In this document: one piece after another, positions 55,159 to 63,386 of the stretch
Layout of the letters: each line of letters begins with the position of its first letter
Numbering within the stretch: position 1 is the first letter of the stretch
Position numbers and translations under genes: made by a program
The notes under the pieces: generated by a model
Database searches by the model: none
What the model saw: the letters and a program-made list of their open reading frames with translations, nothing else
What the model was told of the DNA's origin: nothing
From: Polaribacter marinaquae
Lineage (GTDB): Bacteria; Bacteroidota; Bacteroidia; Flavobacteriales; Flavobacteriaceae
NCBI RefSeq assembly: GCF_038019025.1
Contig: NZ_CP150496.1
Span: 771,501 to 835,500, forward strand
Direction: 5' to 3'
Length of the DNA stretch: 64,000 bases

Positions 55159-55796
55159 TGAAGTTTAAGATTTTACTTTTTTTACTTTTCAATTTTCAAT
55201 GTTTAAACTCTCAAGTAACAAATTGGGGTTTTTATGATTTAGATTCAATTATATCGGTTGAAATGCCAGATGCTGTTTATGAGTTTGATACAATTATTGA
55301 ATCAAAAAAAATATATCAAATGTACTCTAAAATTAATGAAACAAATTTTATAGCCCAGAAATTTTTTTTGGATAACTCATTAGACTTAAAATTACCTACA
55401 TCTAAGAAAGAATTAAATTCCTTTTATATGGATTTAGCAGAGATTTTAAACTTATTAATTAGTTCAAATGAAATAATAGAAAGTAAATTAATTCATGAAA
55501 ACATTGAAGGATATAAGTTAAGTTTTTCTGATAAGAAAAATATTAACTATCAAGACATAATTCTGTATTTCGTAAATAACAATTTATATATTTTTATCTA
55601 TAGAGATGCAAATGGCTTAAATAACTTTAATAAGTCTAAGTTTTTTAATTCCATTGAATTTAATCAAAAGACTGACATTAATCAGTATATAGAAAAAAAA
55701 GTTCCTTTAAAATTTAAATTATTTATTGCACTAATTGCAATTTTAATTCTTTCTTATATTGTTAGATTTACTTCAAAAAAGAATACTAAATACTAA
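55158..55796 (+). CDS. Secreted/membrane protein of unknown function between 31-bp repeats
   Basis: 212 residues from ATG 55158, which shares one base with the Nramp-like stop (TAATG). It has a signal peptide (about 1-18, FQCLNSQ), a periplasmic domain without a recognised family, and a C-terminal membrane helix (about 186-204) with a basic tail, so its C-terminus is in the cytosol. The gene is bracketed by the direct repeat, which suggests a later arrival between the Nramp-like gene and lipA. Base composition is similar to its neighbours. Confidence 0.7.
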   Translation: MKFKILLFLLFNFQCLNSQVTNWGFYDLDSIISVEMPDAVYEFDTIIESKKIYQMYSKINETNFIAQKFFLDNSLDLKLPTSKKELNSFYMDLAEILNLLISSNEIIESKLIHENIEGYKLSFSDKKNINYQDIILYFVNNNLYIFIYRDANGLNNFNKSKFFNSIEFNQKTDINQYIEKKVPLKFKLFIALIAILILSYIVRFTSKKNTKY

Positions 55797-55797
55797 A

Positions 55798-55828
55798 TTT
55801 TACTATTTGGTTTTTAACAAGTATTTAA
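55798..55828 (+). repeat. 31-bp direct repeat, copy 2 (upstream of lipA)
   Basis: Exact duplicate of 55128-55158, here non-coding, 12 bases before the lipA promoter element. Confidence 0.95.
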
Positions 55829-55840
55829 ATCTTTTCTTCG

Positions 55841-55848
55841 TAAATTTG
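55841..55848 (+). promoter_or_regulatory. TAnnTTTG -7 promoter element of lipA
   Basis: TAAATTTG, 19 bases before the lipA ATG at 55868. Confidence 0.5.
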
Positions 55849-55867
55849 CATTTCAAATTCAATAGAA

Positions 55868-56737
55868 ATGGCAATAGAATCTGTAATAGTACCAGAAAGA
55901 CCAAAAAAACCAAAATGGCTTCGAGTAAAGTTGCCTGTTGGTAAAAAATACACAGAACTTAGAGGTTTAGTAGATAAATATAAATTAAACACAATTTGTA
56001 CAAGTGGTAGCTGCCCAAACATGGGAGAATGTTGGGGAGAAGGAACTGCAACTTTTATGATTTTAGGTAATATTTGTACACGATCTTGCGGATTTTGTGG
56101 TGTAAAAACAGGAAGACCAGAAACAGTAGAATGGGATGAACCTGAAAAAGTTGCTCGCTCTATAAAAATAATGAGCATCAAACATGCAGTAATTACATCT
56201 GTAGATAGAGATGATTTGAAGGATGGAGGTTCTATTATTTGGGCAGAAACTGTAGATGCAATTAGAAGAGCAAATCCTAAAACTACTTTAGAAACTTTAA
56301 TTCCAGATTTTCAAGGAAATACAAAACAAATAGATCGAATTATAGAGGTTGCACCAGAAGTTGTATCTCATAATATGGAAACCGTTAGAAGGTTAACTAG
56401 GGAAGTTAGAATTCAGGCTAAATATGATCGAAGTTTAGGTGTTTTAAAGTATTTAAAAGAAAACGGAATGAGAACTAAAACAGGTTTAATGCTTGGTTTA
56501 GGTGAAACTGAAGAAGAAGTAATACAAACAATGAAAGATTTACGTGAAGTAAATTGTGACATCATTACTATTGGACAGTATTTACAACCAACAAAAAAAC
56601 ATTTACCTGTTAAAGAATTTATTACGCCAGAACAGTTTAAAAAGTATGAAACTTTAGGTTTAGAAATGGGCTTTATGTTTGTAGAAAGTGGTGCATTGGT
56701 AAGGTCTTCTTACAAAGCACATAAACACGCTAATTAA
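55868..56737 (+). CDS. lipA: Lipoyl synthase (radical SAM)
   Basis: 289 residues, standard length. It inserts two sulphurs into protein-bound octanoyl groups. The auxiliary Fe-S cluster ligands are in CTSGSCPNMGECW, the radical SAM cluster in CTRSCGFC, and the C-terminal cluster Ser is in SGALVRSSY. The family's DRDDLKDGG and QYLQPTKKHLPV are also present. Confidence 0.98.
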   Translation: MAIESVIVPERPKKPKWLRVKLPVGKKYTELRGLVDKYKLNTICTSGSCPNMGECWGEGTATFMILGNICTRSCGFCGVKTGRPETVEWDEPEKVARSIKIMSIKHAVITSVDRDDLKDGGSIIWAETVDAIRRANPKTTLETLIPDFQGNTKQIDRIIEVAPEVVSHNMETVRRLTREVRIQAKYDRSLGVLKYLKENGMRTKTGLMLGLGETEEEVIQTMKDLREVNCDIITIGQYLQPTKKHLPVKEFITPEQFKKYETLGLEMGFMFVESGALVRSSYKAHKHAN

Positions 56738-56792
56738 TTTAGTTGAATTTTAAACGAATAATTATTTATATCACAATAATAAGCGAAAAACT

Positions 56793-56826
56793 AAAACGAT
56801 TCCCTAAAAAGAATCGTTTTTTTATT
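56793..56826 (+). terminator. Terminator of lipA
   Basis: A 10-bp stem (56793-56802 with 56811-56820) with an 8-base loop and a T run. Confidence 0.85.
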
Positions 56827-56964
56827 GCTGAAAATGTAAAAATCATATTTTATTAACATTTTTCAATACTAATTTAAAGTTTGGCACAGTAGTTGCAATT
56901 ACAAAAATGAAAGCAACGTAGTAAACTGTTTTCATTGTGTAAATTATTTGAATTAGTTAGTTAA

Positions 56965-56996
56965 AAAAAACCATCTCTTAATTGAGATGGTTTTTT
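56965..56996 (-). terminator. Terminator of the dipeptidase gene
   Basis: A 13-bp perfect stem and 6-base loop, 20 bases after the dipeptidase stop. The minus-strand reading ends in T's. Confidence 0.85.
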
Positions 56997-57016
56997 AATT
57001 TTAATAATATAAGTAA

Positions 57017-58315
57017 CTATATTGTTTCTTTAGATTGAATTTCTTTTGCTACTTTTTCAACCTCATCTAAAACTCTTAATAAATTCCCGTTCCATAATTG
57101 TGCAATTTGCGCTTCCGTATAACCTCTTTTTACCAACTCTAAAGTTACATTTAAAGTTTCCGACGCATCATTCCAACCATCTACTCCTCCTCCACCGTCA
57201 AAATCTGAACTGATACCGACGTGATCAATTCCTATTTTACTTATTAAATAGTCTATATGATCTACAAAATCTGATACATTAACTGGTGAAACATCAGAAG
57301 ACTTCATTTTCTCTTTCGCTTCTGCAGATAATTTTCTGTAAGTAGCAATAAAAGCATCTCTTTTTTCTGGACTTAACTTTCTTGCTTCTGCCCAAGTCAT
57401 CATTTCTTCTCCTTGTGCTGCAGCTAATTCTTTTATTACTTTATTTAATTCTTCTTTATAAACTTTATCTTTTTCTGTATTTACATAAGAACTAAAAGCC
57501 ACAGTTTGTACAACTCCTCCGTTCTCTTTCATCCATTGTAATTGTTCATCATCTAAATTTCTACTATGATTACATAATGCTCTTGCAGAAGAATGAGAGG
57601 CGATTATTGGCGCTTTAGACAAAGCAATCATATCTTGCATAGATTTTTTTGAAGGATGAGAAACATCAATCATAATTCCCCATTTGTTCATTTCTTTAAT
57701 AACTTCTTTTCCTAGATCGCTAACACCGTTATGTAACCAAACATTATCTTTTTCTCCGGTATTAGAATCACACAGTTGGCTATGTCCATTGTGAGAAAGG
57801 CTCATATATCTTGCACCCAAATCGTAAAATTCTTTTACTCTAGAAACATCTGTACCCAAAGGATAAGCATTTTCTACACCAATCATAGCTACTTTTTTTC
57901 CTGATGCATAAATTTCTCTAGCTTCTTTAGAATTTACAGCCAAACCAATTCTTTCTGGAGCGATTTCTTTTGTTAATTTATGAATTGCGTTAAACTTACT
58001 CATTGCATTTTTATACGCTTTATCATAACCTTCTTCCGTTAAATCTCCTTGACCTGTGTACACTATAAAAAATGCAACATCTAAGCCACCTTCTTCCATA
58101 TTTGGCAAGTTGACTTGGTTTTTTAATTTTTGAGTATAATTGATAGAGTCTGTAAAATTAGCAACATTAATATCTACATGCGTATCTAAAGTCATTACTT
58201 TTTTGTGAATTTCTTTAGCTTTAGACAACATATTATCTGCTTTAATGTCCTCTTTTTTATTCTCTTTACAAGCAACTATTAAAGTAAGAATAAATAGAAT
58301 TTTTAGGTTTTTCAT
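57017..58315 (-). CDS. Membrane dipeptidase (M19, renal dipeptidase family) lipoprotein
   Basis: 432 residues: a lipobox (LIVAC, Cys16) and an amidohydrolase-like M19 fold. Zinc ligands are visible: His and Asp in DTHVD near 44, Glu in IGVENAYPL, His in DVSHPS, and His in IASHSS; HSRNLDDEQL and GISSDFDGGGG also match. It cleaves dipeptides, including D-amino acid containing ones. Likely on the periplasmic or outer surface for peptide uptake. Confidence 0.95.
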   Translation of the reverse strand: MKNLKILFILTLIVACKENKKEDIKADNMLSKAKEIHKKVMTLDTHVDINVANFTDSINYTQKLKNQVNLPNMEEGGLDVAFFIVYTGQGDLTEEGYDKAYKNAMSKFNAIHKLTKEIAPERIGLAVNSKEAREIYASGKKVAMIGVENAYPLGTDVSRVKEFYDLGARYMSLSHNGHSQLCDSNTGEKDNVWLHNGVSDLGKEVIKEMNKWGIMIDVSHPSKKSMQDMIALSKAPIIASHSSARALCNHSRNLDDEQLQWMKENGGVVQTVAFSSYVNTEKDKVYKEELNKVIKELAAAQGEEMMTWAEARKLSPEKRDAFIATYRKLSAEAKEKMKSSDVSPVNVSDFVDHIDYLISKIGIDHVGISSDFDGGGGVDGWNDASETLNVTLELVKRGYTEAQIAQLWNGNLLRVLDEVEKVAKEIQSKETI

Positions 58316-58490
58316 TTTTTTGAATTAAGTTAGTTAATGCCTAAAGATATATAATTCTTTAAAAAACTATGTGTTAATATTTTTACAATTAACTATTTTC
58401 ATTTATTAATTATCAATAAAAATGAACTTTAAACTAAAAATATTCAATAAAAACGTTTAATGTATTTCTTTTTTAAACAATCATCAAAAA

Positions 58491-58520
58491 AAAAGAGCTT
58501 TCTGAATAGAAAGCTCTTTT
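58491..58520 (-). terminator. Terminator of the cystathionine beta-synthase gene
   Basis: A 12-bp stem (AAAAGAGCTTTC with its complement), 20 bases after the stop, flanked by A's that read as T's on the minus strand. Confidence 0.85.
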
Positions 58521-58540
58521 TGTAATTTTATATTATAATT

Positions 58541-59899
58541 TTAAATAGCACTTATAATATCATACTTTGTAATTATATGATGATTGCCATTTTCTAAAGC
58601 CACTAATACAGCTTGATTGTCTTTATTTATCAATTTAGAAATCTCTTCTAATTTTGCAGATTTCTCAACAATAGGATATGATTTACCCATAATATCTTTA
58701 ATAGGTTTATCTGCAATATCTTTATCAGAAATAAAATTGTGTAATAAAACAGATTCATCTATTGATCCAACAAAACCATTAACATCTTTTACAGGAATTT
58801 GAGAAATTTTATAATCTCGCATTCTTTCGATTGCATGGGAAACTAATTCTTCTGTTTGTGCTGTAACTAAAGGTTTATCAGAATGATTTTTAATTAAATC
58901 TGCTGCAGTTTTAATTTCATCTTCTAAAAAACCTCTTTCTCGCATCCAATCATCATTAAACATTTTACCAACATATCTACTACCGTGATCGTGAAACAGA
59001 ACAACTACAACATCATCTTTAGTAAAATGTTCTTTTAATTGCAACATACCTTTAATAGCAGAACCTGCAGAGTTACCAACAAAAATACCTTCTTCTTTTG
59101 CAATTTTTCTTGTGTAAACTGCGGCATCTTTATCGGTTACTTTTGTAAAACCATCAATTAATGAGAAGTCTACATTTTTTGGCAAAATATCTTCACCAAT
59201 ACCTTCTGTGATATAAGGATAAATTTCATTCTCATCAAAAATACCCGTTTCATGATATTTTTTAAACACAGAACCGTAAGTGTCTATTCCCCAAATTTTA
59301 ATATTTGGATTTTTCTCTTTTAAATATTTAGCTGTACCCGAAATAGTACCTCCGGTACCAACACCAACTACAAAATGAGTTATTTTACCAGCTGTTTGTT
59401 CCCAAATTTCTGGTCCAGTTTGCTCGTAATGTGCTGTTGCATTACTTGGGTTATCGTATTGATTTACATACCAAGAATTTGGTGTTTCTGCTCCTAATCG
59501 TTTGGAAACCGAATAATAAGATCTTGGATCTTCTGGCTCTACATTAGTTGGACAAACAATTACTTCTGCACCAACAGCACGTAAAATATCCATTTTCTCT
59601 TTAGATTGTTTATCAGAAATTACAAAAATACATTTGTAACCTTTTATAATTGCTGCTAAAGCTAATCCCATACCTGTGTTACCAGATGTACCTTCAATAA
59701 TTGTTCCGCCCGGTTTTAAACGACCATCTGCTTCTGCATCTTCAATCATCTTTAAAGCCATTCTATCTTTAACAGAATTACCCGGATTAAAAGTTTCTAC
59801 TTTTGCTAAAACTAAAGCATCTATTTCTTTTGTAACACTGTTTAATTGAACCAATGGTGTATTACCAATAGTTTCTAATATATTCTTTGCGTATTTCAT
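58541..59899 (-). CDS. Cystathionine beta-synthase (PLP domain plus CBS pair)
   Basis: 452 residues. The fold type II PLP domain (about 1-320) has IGNTPLVQLN, the PLP-lysine in NSVKDRMA, EGTSGNTGMGLA and GVGTGGTISGTAKYL. The C-terminal pair of CBS regulatory motifs is at about 335-452. No N-terminal heme domain. It condenses serine (or O-acetylserine) with homocysteine in transsulphuration. A minus-strand TATCTTTG promoter element (59924-59917) lies 17 bases upstream. Confidence 0.93.
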   Translation of the reverse strand: MKYAKNILETIGNTPLVQLNSVTKEIDALVLAKVETFNPGNSVKDRMALKMIEDAEADGRLKPGGTIIEGTSGNTGMGLALAAIIKGYKCIFVISDKQSKEKMDILRAVGAEVIVCPTNVEPEDPRSYYSVSKRLGAETPNSWYVNQYDNPSNATAHYEQTGPEIWEQTAGKITHFVVGVGTGGTISGTAKYLKEKNPNIKIWGIDTYGSVFKKYHETGIFDENEIYPYITEGIGEDILPKNVDFSLIDGFTKVTDKDAAVYTRKIAKEEGIFVGNSAGSAIKGMLQLKEHFTKDDVVVVLFHDHGSRYVGKMFNDDWMRERGFLEDEIKTAADLIKNHSDKPLVTAQTEELVSHAIERMRDYKISQIPVKDVNGFVGSIDESVLLHNFISDKDIADKPIKDIMGKSYPIVEKSAKLEEISKLINKDNQAVLVALENGNHHIITKYDIISAI

Positions 59900-59916
59900 G
59901 TCTTAAATTTCTGATG

Positions 59917-59924
59917 CAAAGATA
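59917..59924 (-). promoter_or_regulatory. TAnnTTTG -7 promoter element of cystathionine beta-synthase
   Basis: Minus-strand TATCTTTG, 17 bases before the ATG at 59899. Confidence 0.5.
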
Positions 59925-59973
59925 AAATATTTTTATGCCTTAAATCATATTTTAAGAAACCTTAACCTAATTT

Positions 59974-61209
59974 TTAAGCGAACTTAATAGATTTTGAAGG
60001 GTTAATTTTTGTGATTATATAAGAAGGGATAATCAACATTAAAAAACATAAAATTAATGTCCCAATATTTAATGCTAAAATTGCACCAATACTTATATGT
60101 ACAGGCATTACAGAAACGTAATATGTTTCTGGATTTAATGTAATTAGTTTGAAAAAGTGTTGTACACCAATAATTGATAAACCTATAATATTCCCCCAGA
60201 AAAGACCTTTTAAAATTAAATAAGAAGCGTTGTATAAAAAAATCTTTCTTATACTTGAATTACTACTTCCTAAAGCTTTTAAAATACCAATCATTTGCAC
60301 ACGTTCTAATATTAAAACAAGCAAAGCAGTAATCATATTTATACCTGCAATTAGAATCATTATTGCAATAATAAACCAAACATTATTGTCAAATAATTTA
60401 ATCCAATCGAATACTGTTGGGTAAATATCTGTAATCGTTTTTGCATTGAGTGTTAAACTTACTTCGCTATAAATTTCTTCTCCTTTTGCTTCTATATCAT
60501 CAAAACTATTTAAAACAACTTCAAAACCACCAACTTGGTTCTCTGTCCATTTATTTAATTTTTGAACTTCTCTAATATCTCCAATCATCATATTTTCATC
60601 AAACTGCATAAAACCAGAATTGTAAATACCAACAACTTGGTATTTTCTATTAGATGGAAGTTTATTTTGTACAGATTTTAAAAATGACGCAGAAATTGTG
60701 TCATTTAATTTTAATTGAAGTCTATTTACAATTGTTTGCGATAATAACACACCTTTTGTTCTTGGTAACGTAAAATCTGGCAACCTACCTTCAACTAAAT
60801 ACTCATTAAATATAGACCAATCATAATCAGAAGAAACTCCTTTAAAAACAACACCTTCAAAAGCTGTTTCTGTTCTTAAAAGACCGCCTTTACTAGCATA
60901 AACTTGCACGTTTTTAATGCCATCGATATTTTTAAACTCCGGATAAAAATCTTGCTCAATATCTATAGGCGTTGTAGAGACATCAGAATTGTTATTATCA
61001 TAATTTACAATTTGAACATGGCCCTTAAAACCGGCCATTTTATCGCGAATTTTGGTTTGTAAACCTGCGGCTGTTGCTACAGCAATTAGCATAATAATCA
61101 TACCTAAGGCAATTGCAGCAATTGCAATTTTTATTATTGGCGATGAAATGCTATTTTTATACTTTTTACCTGCAATAATGCGTTTGGCTATATATAACTC
61201 GTAATTCAA
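59974..61209 (-). CDS. FtsX-like ABC permease, LolE/LolC type
   Basis: 411 residues from TTG 61209 (MNYELYIAKRIIAGKK), the usual opening of the family; an earlier TTG at 61236 adds 9 residues. One membrane segment (about 25-50), a large periplasmic domain (about 55-260), and three C-terminal segments give the LolCE topology; the AIVLGMIIMLIA/FKGHVQI pattern and the ILKALGSS motif fit. It probably works with a LolD ATPase; the nearest candidate is at 19550, far away. It starts 5 bases from the divergent muramidase gene. Confidence 0.85.
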   Translation of the reverse strand: MNYELYIAKRIIAGKKYKNSISSPIIKIAIAAIALGMIIMLIAVATAAGLQTKIRDKMAGFKGHVQIVNYDNNNSDVSTTPIDIEQDFYPEFKNIDGIKNVQVYASKGGLLRTETAFEGVVFKGVSSDYDWSIFNEYLVEGRLPDFTLPRTKGVLLSQTIVNRLQLKLNDTISASFLKSVQNKLPSNRKYQVVGIYNSGFMQFDENMMIGDIREVQKLNKWTENQVGGFEVVLNSFDDIEAKGEEIYSEVSLTLNAKTITDIYPTVFDWIKLFDNNVWFIIAIMILIAGINMITALLVLILERVQMIGILKALGSSNSSIRKIFLYNASYLILKGLFWGNIIGLSIIGVQHFFKLITLNPETYYVSVMPVHISIGAILALNIGTLILCFLMLIIPSYIITKINPSKSIKFA

Positions 61210-61213
61210 ATTG

Positions 61214-62470
61214 ATGACAGATTTTAAACCTTTCAAAAGTACATATTTATTCTTAGTTCTTTTACTGAATTTTAACCTGATTTCTTGTGCTCAGAAAACA
61301 AAAGTTAATCAGAATAACCATGTCAAAACTATTTCTGAAATTAAAACAGGTGCAGAAAGAACCGATTTATATTTAAATATTTTAAAAGGAAAAAACGTAG
61401 CCATTGTGGCAAATCAAACTTCTGTTTTAAACGTTTTACAAAGAGCCGAAGTTGCACCAAATGTAATGGGTTCTAAAAAAATAACACATCATTTAGTAGA
61501 TTATCTTCACAACAATAATACAATAAATGTAAAAAAAGTTTTTGCACCAGAACACGGTTTTAGAGGAAAAGCTGATGCTGGAGAAATTGTAAAAGACGGT
61601 TTAGATACCAAAACAAATTTACCAATTGTATCTCTTTATGGTAAAAATAAAAAACCAACTCTAAAGCAATTAAAAAACATAGATATTGTTGTTTTTGATA
61701 TACAAGATGTTGGCGCTCGTTTTTACACGTATATTTCTTCGTTACATTATGTTATGGAAGCTTGTGCAGAAGCCAATATTCCTGTTTTGTTATTAGACAG
61801 ACCAAACCCCAATGCTCATTATATTGATGGCCCTGTTTTAGAAACAAGCCATAAATCTTTTGTTGGTATGCATAACGTTCCTGTGGTTTACGGAATGACA
61901 ATTGGCGAATACGGACAAATGATTAATGGTGAAAAATGGTTAAATAACGGAATAGCATGTGATTTAAAAGTGATACCAGTTTTAAACTACAATCATCAAA
62001 CACAATATAGTTTACCTATAAAACCTTCGCCAAATTTACCAAACGGTAAAAGCATAAACCTTTACCCTAGTTTATGTTTTTTTGAAGGTACAAATGTATC
62101 TGCTGGAAGAGGAACATCTATGCAGTTTCAAATTTATGGTTCTCCTTTTTTATCGAAGAATAGCTTTTCTTTTACTCCGAAAGAAAATGAAGGAGCAAAA
62201 TATCCTAAACATAAGAACAAGCTATGTTTTGGCGAAGATTTAAGAGATTCTAAGAATTTAAATCAACTTGATTTGTCTTATTTGATTAGTGCTTATAAGC
62301 AAAATACTGCTAAAGATTTTTTTAATAATTTTTTCACAAAATTAGCTGGTACAAAAAAACTACAAGAACAAATAGAGAAAGGTTTATCTGCTGATGAAAT
62401 AAAAAACACTTGGCAAAAAGATTTGAATGATTTTAAACTGATTCGAGAAAAATATTTAATTTATAAATAA
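61214..62470 (+). CDS. namZ: DUF1343 / NamZ-type exo-beta-N-acetylmuramidase lipoprotein
   Basis: 418 residues: a signal peptide with lipobox (NLISC, Cys26 from ATG 61214), then a DUF1343 domain. Visible are VANQTSVL, APEHGFRGKADAGE, FDIQDVGARFYTYISSLH, LLDRPNPN and GRGTSMQFQIYGSP. The family (GH171) releases MurNAc from muropeptide chains. Likely peptidoglycan recycling. A TTG one codon upstream is the alternative start. Confidence 0.9.
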   Translation: MTDFKPFKSTYLFLVLLLNFNLISCAQKTKVNQNNHVKTISEIKTGAERTDLYLNILKGKNVAIVANQTSVLNVLQRAEVAPNVMGSKKITHHLVDYLHNNNTINVKKVFAPEHGFRGKADAGEIVKDGLDTKTNLPIVSLYGKNKKPTLKQLKNIDIVVFDIQDVGARFYTYISSLHYVMEACAEANIPVLLLDRPNPNAHYIDGPVLETSHKSFVGMHNVPVVYGMTIGEYGQMINGEKWLNNGIACDLKVIPVLNYNHQTQYSLPIKPSPNLPNGKSINLYPSLCFFEGTNVSAGRGTSMQFQIYGSPFLSKNSFSFTPKENEGAKYPKHKNKLCFGEDLRDSKNLNQLDLSYLISAYKQNTAKDFFNNFFTKLAGTKKLQEQIEKGLSADEIKNTWQKDLNDFKLIREKYLIYK

Positions 62471-62471
62471 A

Positions 62472-62505
62472 AAAAACTCGAAGATTTTCTTCGAGTTTTT
62501 TTTTA
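62472..62505. terminator. Bidirectional terminator between namZ and the thioredoxin-like gene
   Basis: A 13-bp perfect stem (62472-62484 with 62488-62500) with a 3-base loop, T run after and A run before. Confidence 0.88.
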
Positions 62506-63342
62506 TATTTTTCTAGACATAAGAAGAAAAACTTTTGACCCCTCATTTTCTTTTAATTTATCATACCAAATTTTGGCATTTTCTCGATCATTTAGTTTAC
62601 TATAAGCAGTAAAGTATAAAAAATTATAAAGCCCTTTATTGGTTTCTATAATTTCATTTTCTTTAAAATCTTTGTTTAACTTTTTTAAAGTTTTATTATA
62701 ATTACCTTGTATTAAATATCTATACACATCTGCATATAAATTTATCTTTTGTGAATTTTTATTTTTATCACCTTCTGATCGATATAACTTATTCGATATT
62801 TTTAAATACCTATTTGCAATACTTAAAAAATCTCTTTTCACATCGTCTTTTACATACACCGAATAATTAAAGTATTTCTCAGCAATTTTTAAAGAATTAT
62901 CTCCAGATTTTAATTTCATAAAATCTAAATATTCATTTTGTAAAATTTTTGTTCCGTATGAATATTTTTTTAAGATCTTCATAACTTCAATCTTAGGCAT
63001 ATAACTTTTACTTTGCAAAACAACTTCACCATTTGGGTCTATGATATAAACTCTGGGGATAGAATTTACGGTAAACTTAGATGTTAATTTTTTTTCTACA
63101 TCAATATCTATTTTTAAAGGAATATAATTAGACATTAATTCTTTAACATCAGTAGAACTCCAAGATTCGGAATCCATTCTTTTACAAGGGCCACACCAAC
63201 TAGCCCAAAAATCTACTAATATAAATTTATTTGTAGCTACAGCAATTTTCTGTGCATCTTCAAAAGATGTCATCCATTGATCTGCTTTTAAGCTGTTTGT
63301 AAATAATAATAGAAAAGTGAATGGTAAAATAATTTTTTTCAT
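62503..63342 (-). CDS. Secreted thioredoxin-fold protein with helical C-terminal extension
   Basis: 279 residues: a signal peptide (about 1-20, NSLKAD), a thioredoxin domain (about 22-130) with the redox motif WASWCGPCKRM and cis-Pro in NSIPRVYI, then a ~150-residue helical, TPR-like extension. Likely a periplasmic thiol reductase, DsbD/TlpA-like. The partner is unknown. Confidence 0.88.
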   Translation of the reverse strand: MKKIILPFTFLLLFTNSLKADQWMTSFEDAQKIAVATNKFILVDFWASWCGPCKRMDSESWSSTDVKELMSNYIPLKIDIDVEKKLTSKFTVNSIPRVYIIDPNGEVVLQSKSYMPKIEVMKILKKYSYGTKILQNEYLDFMKLKSGDNSLKIAEKYFNYSVYVKDDVKRDFLSIANRYLKISNKLYRSEGDKNKNSQKINLYADVYRYLIQGNYNKTLKKLNKDFKENEIIETNKGLYNFLYFTAYSKLNDRENAKIWYDKLKENEGSKVFLLMSRKI

Positions 63343-63386
63343 AGCATTTATTTTTTTGGATAAATATAATGCTTTTCAGCAAAAAA

